This document shows positions 18,453 through 26,940 of a stretch of 64,000 nt of DNA, in pieces. The DNA is from Alphaproteobacteria bacterium (GTDB taxonomy: Bacteria; Pseudomonadota; Alphaproteobacteria; ATCC43930; CGMCC-115725): contig JAGWON010000001.1 in assembly GCA_028871055.1 (NCBI GenBank), positions 62,001 through 126,000 on the forward strand. The letters are read 5' to 3'. Below the pieces are notes generated by a model that saw only the letters and a list, made by a program, of their open reading frames with translations, was not told the origin of the DNA and ran no database searches. The translations under genes were made by a program, and so were the position numbers. The first letter of the stretch is position 1. Each line of letters begins with the position of its first letter.

Positions 18453-18528
18453 CCCCCCAAGGCGCGCTTGTTCCCGCCGCAAGGGGCCAATAAACTCAAG
18501 CCAAACAAGCAATTCCCGGGAGGATGCC

Positions 18529-20643
18529 GTGCCGAGAACCAGCAAAACCAAAGCGAAGGAATTCACCGAGATCAGCGAAGCGCAGATTGCGGTGCATTGG
18601 AAGGAAGAGGAGTATTTTCAGCCCCCGCGGAAATTCGTCGAACAGGCGAACATGAAGGATCCGAATGTTCGCAAGCGGTTCGGCCCAGAGAATTTTCCCG
18701 ACTGCTTCAAGGAATACGCGGATATGTTGAGCTGGTTCGAGCCGTATCACACGGTGCTCGACACGAGCAACCCGCCCTTCTGGAAATGGTTCGTCGGCGG
18801 CAAGCTCAACGCGAGCTACAACTGTGTGGACCGCCACCTCGAGCAGTATCGCAACAAAGCGGCGATCATCTTCGTCTCCGAATCCGAAGACGAGCCCCCG
18901 ATCGCGCTGACCTATCAGGAACTCCATGTCCAGGTGAATGAGATGGCGGCGCTGCTCCGCGACTTTTGCGGACTCAAAGCGGGCGACCGCGTGACCCTCC
19001 ATCTACCGATGACGCTGGAACTACCCATCACGATGCTCGCCTGTGCGCGCATCGGGGTGATCCATTCGGTGGTGTTCGGCGGATTCTCCGGTCAGGCGTG
19101 CGGCGCGCGCATCCAGGACTCGGGCAGTCACATCCTCATCTCAATGGATGCCTACTGGCGCGGCGGCAAGCTTATCGACCACAAGGCGAATGCCGACATC
19201 GCGGTGCAAACCGCAAAAGAGACGGGGCAACCCGTCGACAAGGTCCTCGTCTGGCAGCGTTACCCCGGCAAGTCCAGTTCGCCGACGGCGATGGTCAAGG
19301 GGCGCGATTTCATCGTCAACGAAGTCTTGAAAAATTACCACGGCAAGCGCGTCGATCCGGTGCCGATGGACGCGGACGCGCCGTTGTTCTTGATGTACAG
19401 CAGCGGCAGCACCGGCAAGCCGAAGGGATGCCAACACCGCACCGGCGGCTATCTCGCTTACGTCACCGGCACCTCCAAGTACATCCAGGATATTCATCCG
19501 ACCGACACGTACTGGTGCATGGCGGACATCGGCTGGATCACGGGGCATTCATACATCGTCTACGGTCCGCTCGCCCTCGCGGCGACGAGCGTCGTGTACG
19601 AAGGCGTTCCCACGCATCCCGATGCGGGGCGTCCGTGGCGAATCGCCGAACGGCTGGGCGTCAATATTTTCCACACCTCGCCGACCGCGATTCGCGGCCT
19701 GCGGAAACTGGGGCCCGAGGAACCAAGAAAGTACAACTACCACTTCAAGCACATGACGACCGTCGGCGAACCCATCGAGCCGGAAGCGTGGCGCTGGTAC
19801 TACCATGAGGTCGGCAAAGGCGAAGCCGTCATCGTGGATACGTGGTGGCAGACCGAAAACGGCGGATTCCTCTGCAGCACGGTGCCCGCCCTCGATCCGA
19901 TGAAACCCGGCAGCGCAGGGCCCGGCGTACCAGGCATCTATCCGATCATCTACGACGAAAACGGCGACGAAGTGCCGGCGGGCTCAGGTCGCGCGGGGAA
20001 TATCTGCATCCGCAATCCGTGGCCCGGGATCATGCAGACGATCTGGGGCGAGGACGACCGGTTTGTGAACACGTACTACGCGCGCTACTGCAAGAATCGC
20101 CGGAGCAAGGACTGGCGCGATTGGCCCTATCTTGCGGGCGACGGCGCGATGAAGGCAGCGGAGGGATACTTCCGCATCCTGGGCCGCATCGACGATGTCA
20201 TCAATGTCGCCGGCCATCGCCTCGGCACGAAAGAGATCGAATCCGCGTGCCTGACGGTGACCGAAGTCGCCGAAGCCGCGGTCGTGCCGGTCGCGGACGA
20301 AGTCAAGGGGCGCATGCCCGAGATTTATATCGCGCTCAAGCCTGGCCACAAAAACACGCCCGATGTCGTCAACCGCGTCACAAGAGCGACCGAGACCATC
20401 ATCGGCAAGTTCGCGCGGCCGAAGCACGTCTATGTCGTGCCCGACATGCCCAAGACGCGGTCGGGCAAGATCATGCGCCGCATCCTCGCCTCCATCTCCA
20501 ACCGGCGCGAGGTCGGCGACGTGACGACGCTGGCAAACCCGACCGTCGTCGAGGAGATCCGCGAGATCGTACAAGGCAAGGAGGCGATTGTCACGACCGA
20601 GGCGGTACCCGAAGATATCGCCGGGTTCGGACAGAACGAGTGA
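18529..20643 (+). CDS. acs: Acetyl-CoA synthetase-like AMP-forming ligase
   Basis: A 704-residue acyl-adenylate-forming enzyme, close to acetyl-CoA synthetase. Motifs: YSSGSTGKPKG (phosphate loop), TVGEPIEPEAWRWYY, DTWWQTENGG (the tryptophan that limits the acyl pocket to acetate or propionate), the RIDDVINVAGHRLG hinge region, and PKTRSGKIMRR with the catalytic, acetylatable lysine. The GTG start has GGGAGG at 18518-18523. At 704 residues it is slightly longer than typical Acs (about 650). GC content is clearly lower (55-60% by eye) than in flanking genes, suggesting transfer from another lineage. Propionate or another short acid remains possible. Confidence 0.85.
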   Translation: MPRTSKTKAKEFTEISEAQIAVHWKEEEYFQPPRKFVEQANMKDPNVRKRFGPENFPDCFKEYADMLSWFEPYHTVLDTSNPPFWKWFVGGKLNASYNCVDRHLEQYRNKAAIIFVSESEDEPPIALTYQELHVQVNEMAALLRDFCGLKAGDRVTLHLPMTLELPITMLACARIGVIHSVVFGGFSGQACGARIQDSGSHILISMDAYWRGGKLIDHKANADIAVQTAKETGQPVDKVLVWQRYPGKSSSPTAMVKGRDFIVNEVLKNYHGKRVDPVPMDADAPLFLMYSSGSTGKPKGCQHRTGGYLAYVTGTSKYIQDIHPTDTYWCMADIGWITGHSYIVYGPLALAATSVVYEGVPTHPDAGRPWRIAERLGVNIFHTSPTAIRGLRKLGPEEPRKYNYHFKHMTTVGEPIEPEAWRWYYHEVGKGEAVIVDTWWQTENGGFLCSTVPALDPMKPGSAGPGVPGIYPIIYDENGDEVPAGSGRAGNICIRNPWPGIMQTIWGEDDRFVNTYYARYCKNRRSKDWRDWPYLAGDGAMKAAEGYFRILGRIDDVINVAGHRLGTKEIESACLTVTEVAEAAVVPVADEVKGRMPEIYIALKPGHKNTPDVVNRVTRATETIIGKFARPKHVYVVPDMPKTRSGKIMRRILASISNRREVGDVTTLANPTVVEEIREIVQGKEAIVTTEAVPEDIAGFGQNE

Positions 20644-20677
20644 TCCTGGTCACGAAAGAACCCACGCCTCTTTCGCG

Positions 20678-21316
20678 TCAAGGATTCCGCGCGAAGGCGA
20701 TGCCGATCATGGCGTCGCGGCTGACGAGCGCGGCGAGCCGCTCGGCGCTCAAGCTTTCGGTGCCGCCGGGCCGCAGCGGCAGCACGAGATAGCGCATGTC
20801 GGCGGTCGAGTCGTGAACGCGGACCTCCACGTCGTCCGGCACCGATAGTCCGAACTCGCGCAGCACGCCGCGCGGCTCGCGCACCGCGCGGCTGCGGTAG
20901 TTGCGGCTCTTGTACCAGTCCGGCGGCAGGCCCAGTACCATGCGCGGATAGCACGAGCACAGGGTGCAGACGATCATGTTGTGGACCGCCGGCGTGTTCT
21001 CGACGACGAACAGCCGCGTCGTGCCCATGTCGACGCCGAAGTCGCGCACCGCCTCCGTACCGTCGGCCATGAGCCGCGCCTTGAAGACGGGATCGGTCCA
21101 GGCCCGCGCCACGATGCGGGCGCCCAGCGCCTCGCCGCGCGCATCCATCGCCTCGATCGCGCGCTGGATCTCGGCCGGCGTGACGATGCCTTTCTCGATC
21201 AGCAGCTCGCGTATCGCGATTTCCATGATCTGGTAATGGCCGAGCGTGTCGTCGGTGTCGGGCCGCGGCGGGTGACGATGGGGATGGGCGTGCGCCGCGG
21301 AGAGCGGATCGGTCAT
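20678..21316 (-). CDS. Nitrile hydratase alpha / thiocyanate hydrolase gamma-type subunit, cobalt type
   Basis: A 212-residue metal-binding subunit of the nitrile hydratase superfamily. The claw-setting motif VCTLCSCYP holds Cys117, Cys120 and Cys122, of which the last two are expected to be oxidised to sulfinate and sulfenate; Thr rather than Ser between the first two cysteines marks the Co(III) type. The N-terminus is histidine-rich (HAHPHRHPP). It is third in a coupled operon after two genes that together make up a beta chain, the same order as scnB-scnA-scnC of thiocyanate hydrolase. Substrate could be a nitrile, cyanide-derived compound or thiocyanate; no activator gene is nearby. Confidence 0.88.
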   Translation of the reverse strand: MTDPLSAAHAHPHRHPPRPDTDDTLGHYQIMEIAIRELLIEKGIVTPAEIQRAIEAMDARGEALGARIVARAWTDPVFKARLMADGTEAVRDFGVDMGTTRLFVVENTPAVHNMIVCTLCSCYPRMVLGLPPDWYKSRNYRSRAVREPRGVLREFGLSVPDDVEVRVHDSTADMRYLVLPLRPGGTESLSAERLAALVSRDAMIGIAFARNP

Positions 21317-21639
21317 CGGGCGTCACCGGCGGGTTCGAGCCAGTGCTGGTAAATCTCGATGTCGACGGTGTCCCGGCGATTGCCGGCGTAATCCGGCCAG
21401 ATTTCGGTCTGGCGGAAGCGGACGCGATAGAGCGGCTGCGCCGGCAGGCCGGACCGGTTGTAGGAGAGCTCCTCCGGATTGGGGAAGGGGCCGAGCGCGT
21501 GCACCACCGTGCCGCATCGGCCGCGGACATACCACGGCGTACGGATATGGCCGGGCGGATAGGCCTGGCGCACGGCGACCGGGTCACCCGGCTTGAACCG
21601 GGACGGCACTGCGGCGGTCGCGGCGGCCGGCGCGCTCAC
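21313..21639 (-). CDS. Split beta chain, C-terminal SH3-like subunit (nitrile hydratase/ScnA-like)
   Basis: A 108-residue protein equal to the C-terminal SH3-like half of nitrile hydratase beta. Recognisable blocks: FKPGDPVAVR, the GHIRTPWYVRGRCGTVV loop (which carries an arginine expected to contact the oxidised cysteines), PLYRVRF and the terminal DIEIYQHWLEP. The frame extends upstream over the next gene, but GTG 21639 overlaps the preceding stop as GTGA and gives a complete domain; ATGA overlap joins it to the alpha gene. Proline and alanine-rich first ten residues look like a linker. Confidence 0.83.
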   Translation of the reverse strand: MSAPAAATAAVPSRFKPGDPVAVRQAYPPGHIRTPWYVRGRCGTVVHALGPFPNPEELSYNRSGLPAQPLYRVRFRQTEIWPDYAGNRRDTVDIEIYQHWLEPAGDAR

Positions 21640-21956
21640 CGCGGGACGCCCTCGCGCTGCGCAATCGCCTCCATCTTGCGACCCAACTCGTCGGCGGTGA
21701 GGACACCGCGCTGCAGCAGCGTGGCGGCGATCGCCGAGATCCAGCGCTCGTAATAGCTCATGCGATCGTAGGCATCGGGCGGCAGCGCCTCGATGTTCCG
21801 GCGCATCTCGTCGACCCGCAGGTGCCCCTTGGACGCCAGCAGGACGTTCATTGCGTCCACCCGCTTTTCCCAAAAAGCATAGTCGTGCTCGGTCTTCTCG
21901 ACCCGGCCGGCCGGCAGTCCGCCCATGTCGTGGTGGCCGCGGAAGGGTTCGCGCAT
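21636..21956 (-). CDS. Split beta chain, N-terminal subunit (nitrile hydratase beta / ScnB-like)
   Basis: A 106-residue helical protein matching the N-terminal half of nitrile hydratase beta: HHDMGGLP near the start, WEKRVDAM, VDEMRRNIEAL (its first Arg, residue 52, aligns by eye with the active-site beta-Arg of known enzymes), and SYYERWISAIAATLLQRGVLT. First gene of a three-gene operon with four-base overlaps throughout. An alternative reading is a nitrile hydratase accessory protein, which shares this fold, but the separate C-terminal half next door makes a true split subunit more likely. Confidence 0.83.
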   Translation of the reverse strand: MREPFRGHHDMGGLPAGRVEKTEHDYAFWEKRVDAMNVLLASKGHLRVDEMRRNIEALPPDAYDRMSYYERWISAIAATLLQRGVLTADELGRKMEAIAQREGVPR

Positions 21957-21997
21957 GGCCCGATTATTGCCCGCGTTCTCGCGGTGGGCAAGCTAAC

Positions 21998-22022
21998 GGC
22001 AAGATTTGCCACATTCTTGGCA
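21998..22022. promoter_or_regulatory. Overlapping operator-like dyads between divergent genes
   Basis: Two dyads share one half-site: GGCAA-gat-TTGCC (21998-22010, perfect) and TGCCA-cattct-TGGCA (22007-22022, perfect 5-bp arms). They lie 42-66 bases upstream of the first hydratase subunit and 39-63 bases before the divergent 440-residue gene. The layout suits a repressor or activator acting on one or both directions; no regulator gene is adjacent. Confidence 0.4.
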
Positions 22023-22060
22023 CAAATGGATAAACCCGGCATTTACCATTTTCCGCCAGG

Positions 22061-23383
22061 ATGAATGCCAAATCGTTCCACGGGCGAACCGCCGCCCGAG
22101 CAGAGAGCGCTGTGCCCGCCGACAACACCGATTCGAATCCCTCGCGAGCGACGCCGCCACGGCCGAACGGGCCGCGCGTTCCGACCCTTTGCCGCCTGGT
22201 GTGCCAAGCGTTTGAGGCGTTCCTCGCCGATCGCGCCGACGATCCGCGCATGCCGGGTGCCATTCCACGCGCCATGATCGGGCCGTGGTGGAACGCGATC
22301 ACCGCGCTCTGCGCCAACGAGCTTGCGCGGTTCGAGGTGCGGCTCAAGACGATCATCGGCACCGGCGACTTCGAGGAGGCCGACCAGCTTGCGGCCGAGT
22401 TGCAGAAGGCTGCGGTCGGCTGGAACCTGAGCGTGCTCGCGGCGCTCGAACAGCCGCCGGCCAATCCCGCTATCGCCGCCGTCGCCGCCGACCCACTGCT
22501 CGTCGCCGACATTCGCGAGCTCGCGCGCATCCTGCCGATGGCTGCGCTGCTGCGGTCGCAATTGGCCCTCACCTTCTCGCTGCTGGCCGAGGATGGCCAG
22601 ATGGAAGGCCGCCGCATCTACGATTTCTCGAACGACACGGTCACCATGCTGCGGCAGCAATATCAGACCTTTGCCGACGCGGTCGGCGCCGACGCGGCCT
22701 ATTTCGCGCTCGCGCTGGTCAACCGCATGATGCGGCCGTGGCAGATTTTGCTGGTCGCGCGGGCGCTGGCATGGCGGCCGCACGATCCGCGCTCGCGCTA
22801 CGCCGAGTTTGACGTCGTGGCGCAGCGCCTGATGCTCGAATTGAAGCGCATGGCGCACGAGATCGCCGCCCTCACGCGCAAGGACGACCTTGCCGGCTTC
22901 GTGCCGGTGATCAAGTCGATGACGGCACGCTATTTCGACGACGTCGACGGCATGGTCGGCAGCTTCGGCCTGGCCTTCACCGCGCGCAGCGACGCACCGT
23001 GGAATGCCTTGAGCGAAACGCACGCCATGCTGGCGGCGGCGTTCGACCGCACCTTCATGGATCGCGTCGCGGCGTTGGTTACCCAGGCTGACGAGGCCGC
23101 CGCCGAATCGGCGATCCCGGCGGCGGAATTTCTCGCGATCATCGTCGAGAACGGTCCGCGCTATGGCTTTGCCAACGAGGCGCGCGAGTGCAGTGGCCGG
23201 CTCGCGCGCGAGATCGAAGCCAAGGCGGGCGAACTCATCGCCGGCATCCAGGCGGCGCCGGGCGCCGGTGCACAGAGCCGGATCCACGGCATGCTGCGCG
23301 TCACCGAGATCATGTTCAAGGACGCCCGGGGCGCCCAGCTCGCCCGCAATCTGCGCATGGCGCGCGAGGTCTCCGCCGCCTGA
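22061..23383 (+). CDS. Uncharacterised soluble protein
   Basis: A 440-residue, mostly alpha-helical, alanine-rich protein that I do not recognise. No membrane segment or signal peptide is visible; the first 40 residues are basic and proline-rich and look disordered. Repeated tryptophan and proline positions (IGPWWNAITAL, RMMRPWQILL, DAPWNALSE) and long amphipathic helices suggest a helical scaffold rather than a known enzyme. ATG 22061 has no clear Shine-Dalgarno, so the start could be further in (GTG near 22109). It diverges from the hydratase operon with 104 bases and an operator-like dyad between them. Confidence 0.7.
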   Translation: MNAKSFHGRTAARAESAVPADNTDSNPSRATPPRPNGPRVPTLCRLVCQAFEAFLADRADDPRMPGAIPRAMIGPWWNAITALCANELARFEVRLKTIIGTGDFEEADQLAAELQKAAVGWNLSVLAALEQPPANPAIAAVAADPLLVADIRELARILPMAALLRSQLALTFSLLAEDGQMEGRRIYDFSNDTVTMLRQQYQTFADAVGADAAYFALALVNRMMRPWQILLVARALAWRPHDPRSRYAEFDVVAQRLMLELKRMAHEIAALTRKDDLAGFVPVIKSMTARYFDDVDGMVGSFGLAFTARSDAPWNALSETHAMLAAAFDRTFMDRVAALVTQADEAAAESAIPAAEFLAIIVENGPRYGFANEARECSGRLAREIEAKAGELIAGIQAAPGAGAQSRIHGMLRVTEIMFKDARGAQLARNLRMAREVSAA

Positions 23384-23469
23384 ACGCGGCCTGCGAACGT
23401 TGTCCCACCCGCGCTTGACCGTCGCGCCCGATGCCATTAGGCAAGGCGCGATCAACCGGGAGGACCAGC

Positions 23470-24366
23470 ATGCAAATCGGATTTTGCGGCCTCGGCCGCA
23501 TGGGCACGGCGATGGTCGCGCGCCTGCTCGACCAGGGGCAGAAGCCGCTCGTCTGGAACCGCAATCCCGACAAGGCCAAGCCGCTCGCCGACAAGGGCGC
23601 GCGGGTGGCGCCGACGCCGGCGGAGGTGGCGGCGCAGTCCGATATCGTGCTCTCCATCCTGCTCGACGAGCCCGCGGTGCGCGCGGTCTATGACGGCAAG
23701 GACGGGCTGTTTTCCGGCGACGTGAAGGGCAAGCTGTTCGTCGAGATGAGCACGGTGGCGCCGACCCTGCCGCAGGAGCTGGCGCGGCGCGCCCGGGCCA
23801 AGGGCGCCGGTTTCCTCGAATGCCCGGTCGGCGGCACGGTCGGTCCGGCGCGCGAAGGCCGGCTCATCGGCATGGTCGGCGGCGAGGCCGCCGATTTCGC
23901 GCGCGCCAAGCCGGTGCTCGACCGGCTCTGCCGCAAGGTCGAGCACGTCGGTCCCAACGGCGCCGGCGCGGCGATGAAGCTCGCGATCAACCTGCCGCTG
24001 TGCATCTATTGGGAGGCGCTCGGCGAGGCCATCGCGCTCACCCGCGATTTCAAGATCCCGCCCGCCAAGATGATGGAGATTTTCGCCGAGAGCTCGGGCG
24101 GCATCAACGGCCTCAAGGTGCGCGGGCCGGCGGTGGTCAAGGCGCTCGAGACCGGCGAACGGCCGCCGGTCGGCTTCACTATCGACGGCGTGATCAAGGA
24201 CATGAACATCATGACCGGCTGGGCGAAGCATCTCGGCATCGAGCTGCCGGCGCTCGAGCGCGTGCTCGCCTCGTACCAAGCAGCCTCGCGCGCCGGTTGG
24301 GACCAGGCCGACAACTGCAGCGTCCTGTTCTATCGCCTGGATGAGGCGCAGAAGGTCGCGCGCTAG
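23470..24366 (+). CDS. NAD(P)-dependent beta-hydroxyacid dehydrogenase family oxidoreductase
   Basis: A 298-residue member of the 3-hydroxyisobutyrate dehydrogenase / tartronate semialdehyde reductase / GLYR family. N-terminal Rossmann domain with GFCGLGRMGTAM, substrate motif ECPVGGTVGPAREGRL, and NGAGAAMKLAIN with the catalytic lysine. WNRNPDK after the second beta strand (Arg present) suggests NADPH preference. The AGGAcc site precedes ATG 23470. The exact substrate cannot be told. Convergent with livM, with only four bases between stops. Confidence 0.86.
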   Translation: MQIGFCGLGRMGTAMVARLLDQGQKPLVWNRNPDKAKPLADKGARVAPTPAEVAAQSDIVLSILLDEPAVRAVYDGKDGLFSGDVKGKLFVEMSTVAPTLPQELARRARAKGAGFLECPVGGTVGPAREGRLIGMVGGEAADFARAKPVLDRLCRKVEHVGPNGAGAAMKLAINLPLCIYWEALGEAIALTRDFKIPPAKMMEIFAESSGGINGLKVRGPAVVKALETGERPPVGFTIDGVIKDMNIMTGWAKHLGIELPALERVLASYQAASRAGWDQADNCSVLFYRLDEAQKVAR

Positions 24367-24370
24367 TCGT

Positions 24371-25369
24371 TCATTCGGCGGGTTCCGGCGCCGCCGGCGC
24401 CGGTGGCACGCGGGGCCGGGCGAGAATCCGTTCCGCCAACCCGACGATCCCGCGCGGCATGAAGATGATGAAGATCACCAGCAGCGCGCCGTAGATCGTG
24501 TTGGCGGCACCGACGAAATGGGTGCCGAACAGGACGCGCAGCCCCTCGGTCAGCAAGATGGTGAAGGCGGCGCCGATCGTCGGCCCCAGCATGTTGTACA
24601 TGCCGCCGGCGATCGCCGCGAAGACGATTTGCAGCGAGATGCCGACACCCGACATCGCGTCGGGGCTGAGATACATCAGGTATTGAGCGTACAGCGCGCC
24701 GCCGAGAGCAGTCAGGCCGCTCGATACCGCGGTGATCTTGAGCTTCTCGCGCAGCACGTCGACGCCGGCCGACTCGGCAGCGTCCTCATCCTCCGCGATC
24801 GACTCCAGGGCAAGGCGAATCATGCCGCGTTCGACGTAGCGCCACGCCACGAGGCCGGCAAGCCACGCGACCAGCGCCACAGCGTAGAACTCGGCCTTGT
24901 TCGGCAGCTGCAACGCGTACCACGAATGGCCGACGGTATGCGGCGTCATGCCGAGCGAGCCGCCGGTGACGTCGCGCATCGCGACGATCACCAACAACAC
25001 CACCTGGCCCAGGGCGAGCGTCACCAGCGCGAAATAATGTCCGACCACCTTCTGGCGCGAGGAGGGATAGCCGACGATCAGCGCCAGCGCGATCGCGAGC
25101 GCCATCGCCAACGGGATACCGAGCCACGGCGTCACGCCGTAGTTGTTCCACAGCAATGTAGGCACATAGGCGCCGACGCCGAGAAACGCGCCGTGCCCGA
25201 GCGAGGTCAGGCGGAAGCGCCCCATCAGCGCCCACGCCGTGTAGACGAGGCTCCAGATCGCGATCTGCACCGCCATGTGCTGGAAGTAATCGGACAGGAA
25301 GAACGGCGCCGCCGCCGCCGCCGCGAGCGGCAGATAGAGTAGAAGCCGCGTGTCGCGCCCGCCCCTCAT
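24371..25369 (-). CDS. livM: Branched-chain-type ABC transporter permease, LivM family
   Basis: A 332-residue inner-membrane permease with about nine helices. Family blocks GRFRLTSLGHGAFLGVGAY and DEDAAESAGVDVLREKLKITAVSSGLTALGGALYAQ (the coupling region; quoted here as two separate landmarks, DEDAAESAGVD and KLKITAVSS) identify LivM. The frame extends far upstream over other genes, but ATG 25369 overlaps the LivH stop as ATGA. Last gene of the importer operon; the tail is proline and alanine-rich. Confidence 0.9.
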   Translation of the reverse strand: MRGGRDTRLLLYLPLAAAAAAPFFLSDYFQHMAVQIAIWSLVYTAWALMGRFRLTSLGHGAFLGVGAYVPTLLWNNYGVTPWLGIPLAMALAIALALIVGYPSSRQKVVGHYFALVTLALGQVVLLVIVAMRDVTGGSLGMTPHTVGHSWYALQLPNKAEFYAVALVAWLAGLVAWRYVERGMIRLALESIAEDEDAAESAGVDVLREKLKITAVSSGLTALGGALYAQYLMYLSPDAMSGVGISLQIVFAAIAGGMYNMLGPTIGAAFTILLTEGLRVLFGTHFVGAANTIYGALLVIFIIFMPRGIVGLAERILARPRVPPAPAAPEPAE

Positions 25370-26220
25370 TTGCCGAGAATGCCCTGCGGGCGAATCAGGA
25401 TCAGCACGATGAAGAAGACGAAGGCGAGAACTTCGGCGGCCTCGATCGGGAAATAATATCCGCCGACGGCGATGATCTGGCTGATGATGAAGGCGGCGAT
25501 GAAGCCGCCGATCATGTTGCCGAGCCCGCCCAGGACGCAGACCATGAAGGTAATCGGGCCGAAGGTGAGCCCGATGAAGGGATGGACGTCGTATTGCAGC
25601 ACCAGCAGGCACGCCGCGAGGCCAGCGAGTCCGCTGCCGATCGCCGAGGTAAGGACGTAGATGCGCCGTTCGTTGACGCCCATCAGCCCCATGACCTCGC
25701 GGTCTTGGGCGATGGCGCGAACGGCGGTGCCAAGATAGGTGCGCGACAGGAACAGGAAGAGTCCGACGGCGCCGACCAGCGCGATGCCGAAGGCGATGAG
25801 CCGCGAGAAGCTGATGAAGATGCCGCCGAGCTCGAGCACCGGCAACCGGATGCCGAGATTGCGGAAGTCGGTGCCGAAGAGCAGCGTCGCCAGGCTCTGA
25901 AGGAAGAAAAGCACGCCGCCGGTTGCGAGCAGCTGGTTGATCGGCGCCGAGCCAAGGATCGGCTCGATCACCACGATGTGCACCAGGAGACCGAGCACCG
26001 TGGCGAAGACGATCGCGGCGGCGCAGGCAAGCAGCAGCGGCCAGCCGTAGAAGGTGTAGAGCCAAAAGACCGCGTACATCGCGGCCATCACGACCTCGGC
26101 GTAGCAAATCCACACCACGTCGATGACGCCGAAGATGAGGTTGAGACCGAGCGACAGCAGCGCAAGCACGCCGCCGAGCAGCAGTCCGTTGATGATCGCC
26201 TCGAGCAGATAGATGTCCAT
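25366..26220 (-). CDS. livH: Branched-chain-type ABC transporter permease, LivH family
   Basis: A 284-residue inner-membrane permease with about eight helices. LivH features: AIINGLLLGGVLALLSLGLN at the N-terminus, RAIAQDREVMGLMGVNERRIY (EAA-like coupling loop) and VLGGLGNMIGGFIAA. It follows livF by six bases and overlaps livM by four, so the permease pair is made together. Confidence 0.9.
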   Translation of the reverse strand: MDIYLLEAIINGLLLGGVLALLSLGLNLIFGVIDVVWICYAEVVMAAMYAVFWLYTFYGWPLLLACAAAIVFATVLGLLVHIVVIEPILGSAPINQLLATGGVLFFLQSLATLLFGTDFRNLGIRLPVLELGGIFISFSRLIAFGIALVGAVGLFLFLSRTYLGTAVRAIAQDREVMGLMGVNERRIYVLTSAIGSGLAGLAACLLVLQYDVHPFIGLTFGPITFMVCVLGGLGNMIGGFIAAFIISQIIAVGGYYFPIEAAEVLAFVFFIVLILIRPQGILGK

Positions 26221-26226
26221 CGCGAT

Positions 26227-26940
26227 TCAGAGGCCGAGATAGGATTGCTGGACGAACGGATTCTGCTTGAGCGCCGTCGCCGTGCCGGCGAGCTTGACGC
26301 GCCCGGTTTCGAGCAGATAGGCGCGGTCGACGACGTCGAGCACCTGGCGCACGTTCTGCTCGACGAGCAGAACGGTGAATCCCTCGGCGCGGATGCGCCT
26401 GACCAGCGCGAAGACCTGCTCGACGACGAGCGGCGCGAGGCCAGCCGAAGGCTCGTCCATGAGCAGGAGCTTGGGCTTCGTCATCAGCGCGCGACCGATC
26501 GCCACCATCTGCTGCTCGCCGCCCGAAAGCGTGCCGGCGAGCTGGCGTCGTCGCGCCTGCAGCTGCGGGAAGAGCTCGTACACCCATGCGGCGCGCTCGG
26601 CGAAGGCCTTCCGCGCCGCGGGCAGATACGCCCCCATGCGCAGATTCTCTTCGACCGTGAGGCGCGGGAACAGCCGCCGATTCTCGGGAACGTGCGCGAT
26701 TCCCGCCGCGACGACGCGATAGGCCGGCGCGCCGGCCAGGGATTCACCGTCGAAATCGATGCGGCCGCTTCGCGGCGGCAACAGACCGGAGATGACGCGC
26801 AGCAGCGTGGTCTTGCCGGCACCGTTGGCGCCGACGACGCCGACCGTCTCGCCGTTTTTGACGTCGAGCGAGACGTTGAACAGCGCGGCGAACGAGCCAT
26901 AGCCCGCCGAAACCCTTTCAAGGTTCAGCAGTATCGTCAT
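26227..26940 (-). CDS. livF: Branched-chain-type ABC transporter ATPase, LivF family
   Basis: A 237-residue ABC ATPase. Walker A GANGAGKTT, signature LSGGEQQMVAIG, Walker B LLLMDEPSAGLAP and LVEQNV switch region fit LivF. The frame can begin at TTG 26943, but ATG 26940, sharing one base with the livG stop, is preferred. Intact catalytic residues. Confidence 0.9.
   Translation of the reverse strand: MTILLNLERVSAGYGSFAALFNVSLDVKNGETVGVVGANGAGKTTLLRVISGLLPPRSGRIDFDGESLAGAPAYRVVAAGIAHVPENRRLFPRLTVEENLRMGAYLPAARKAFAERAAWVYELFPQLQARRRQLAGTLSGGEQQMVAIGRALMTKPKLLLMDEPSAGLAPLVVEQVFALVRRIRAEGFTVLLVEQNVRQVLDVVDRAYLLETGRVKLAGTATALKQNPFVQQSYLGL

Noticed and set aside
21999-22011. Sigma-54 promoter resemblance (TGGCAAATCTTGC on the minus strand)
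   Set aside because: Only 8 bases separate GG and GC; sigma-54 promoters need 10.
24371-26587. 738-residue frame that would fuse livM to upstream sequence
   Set aside because: Only the last 332 residues are LivM; the rest is a shadow of livH and livF. ATG 25369 with ATGA overlap is the real start.
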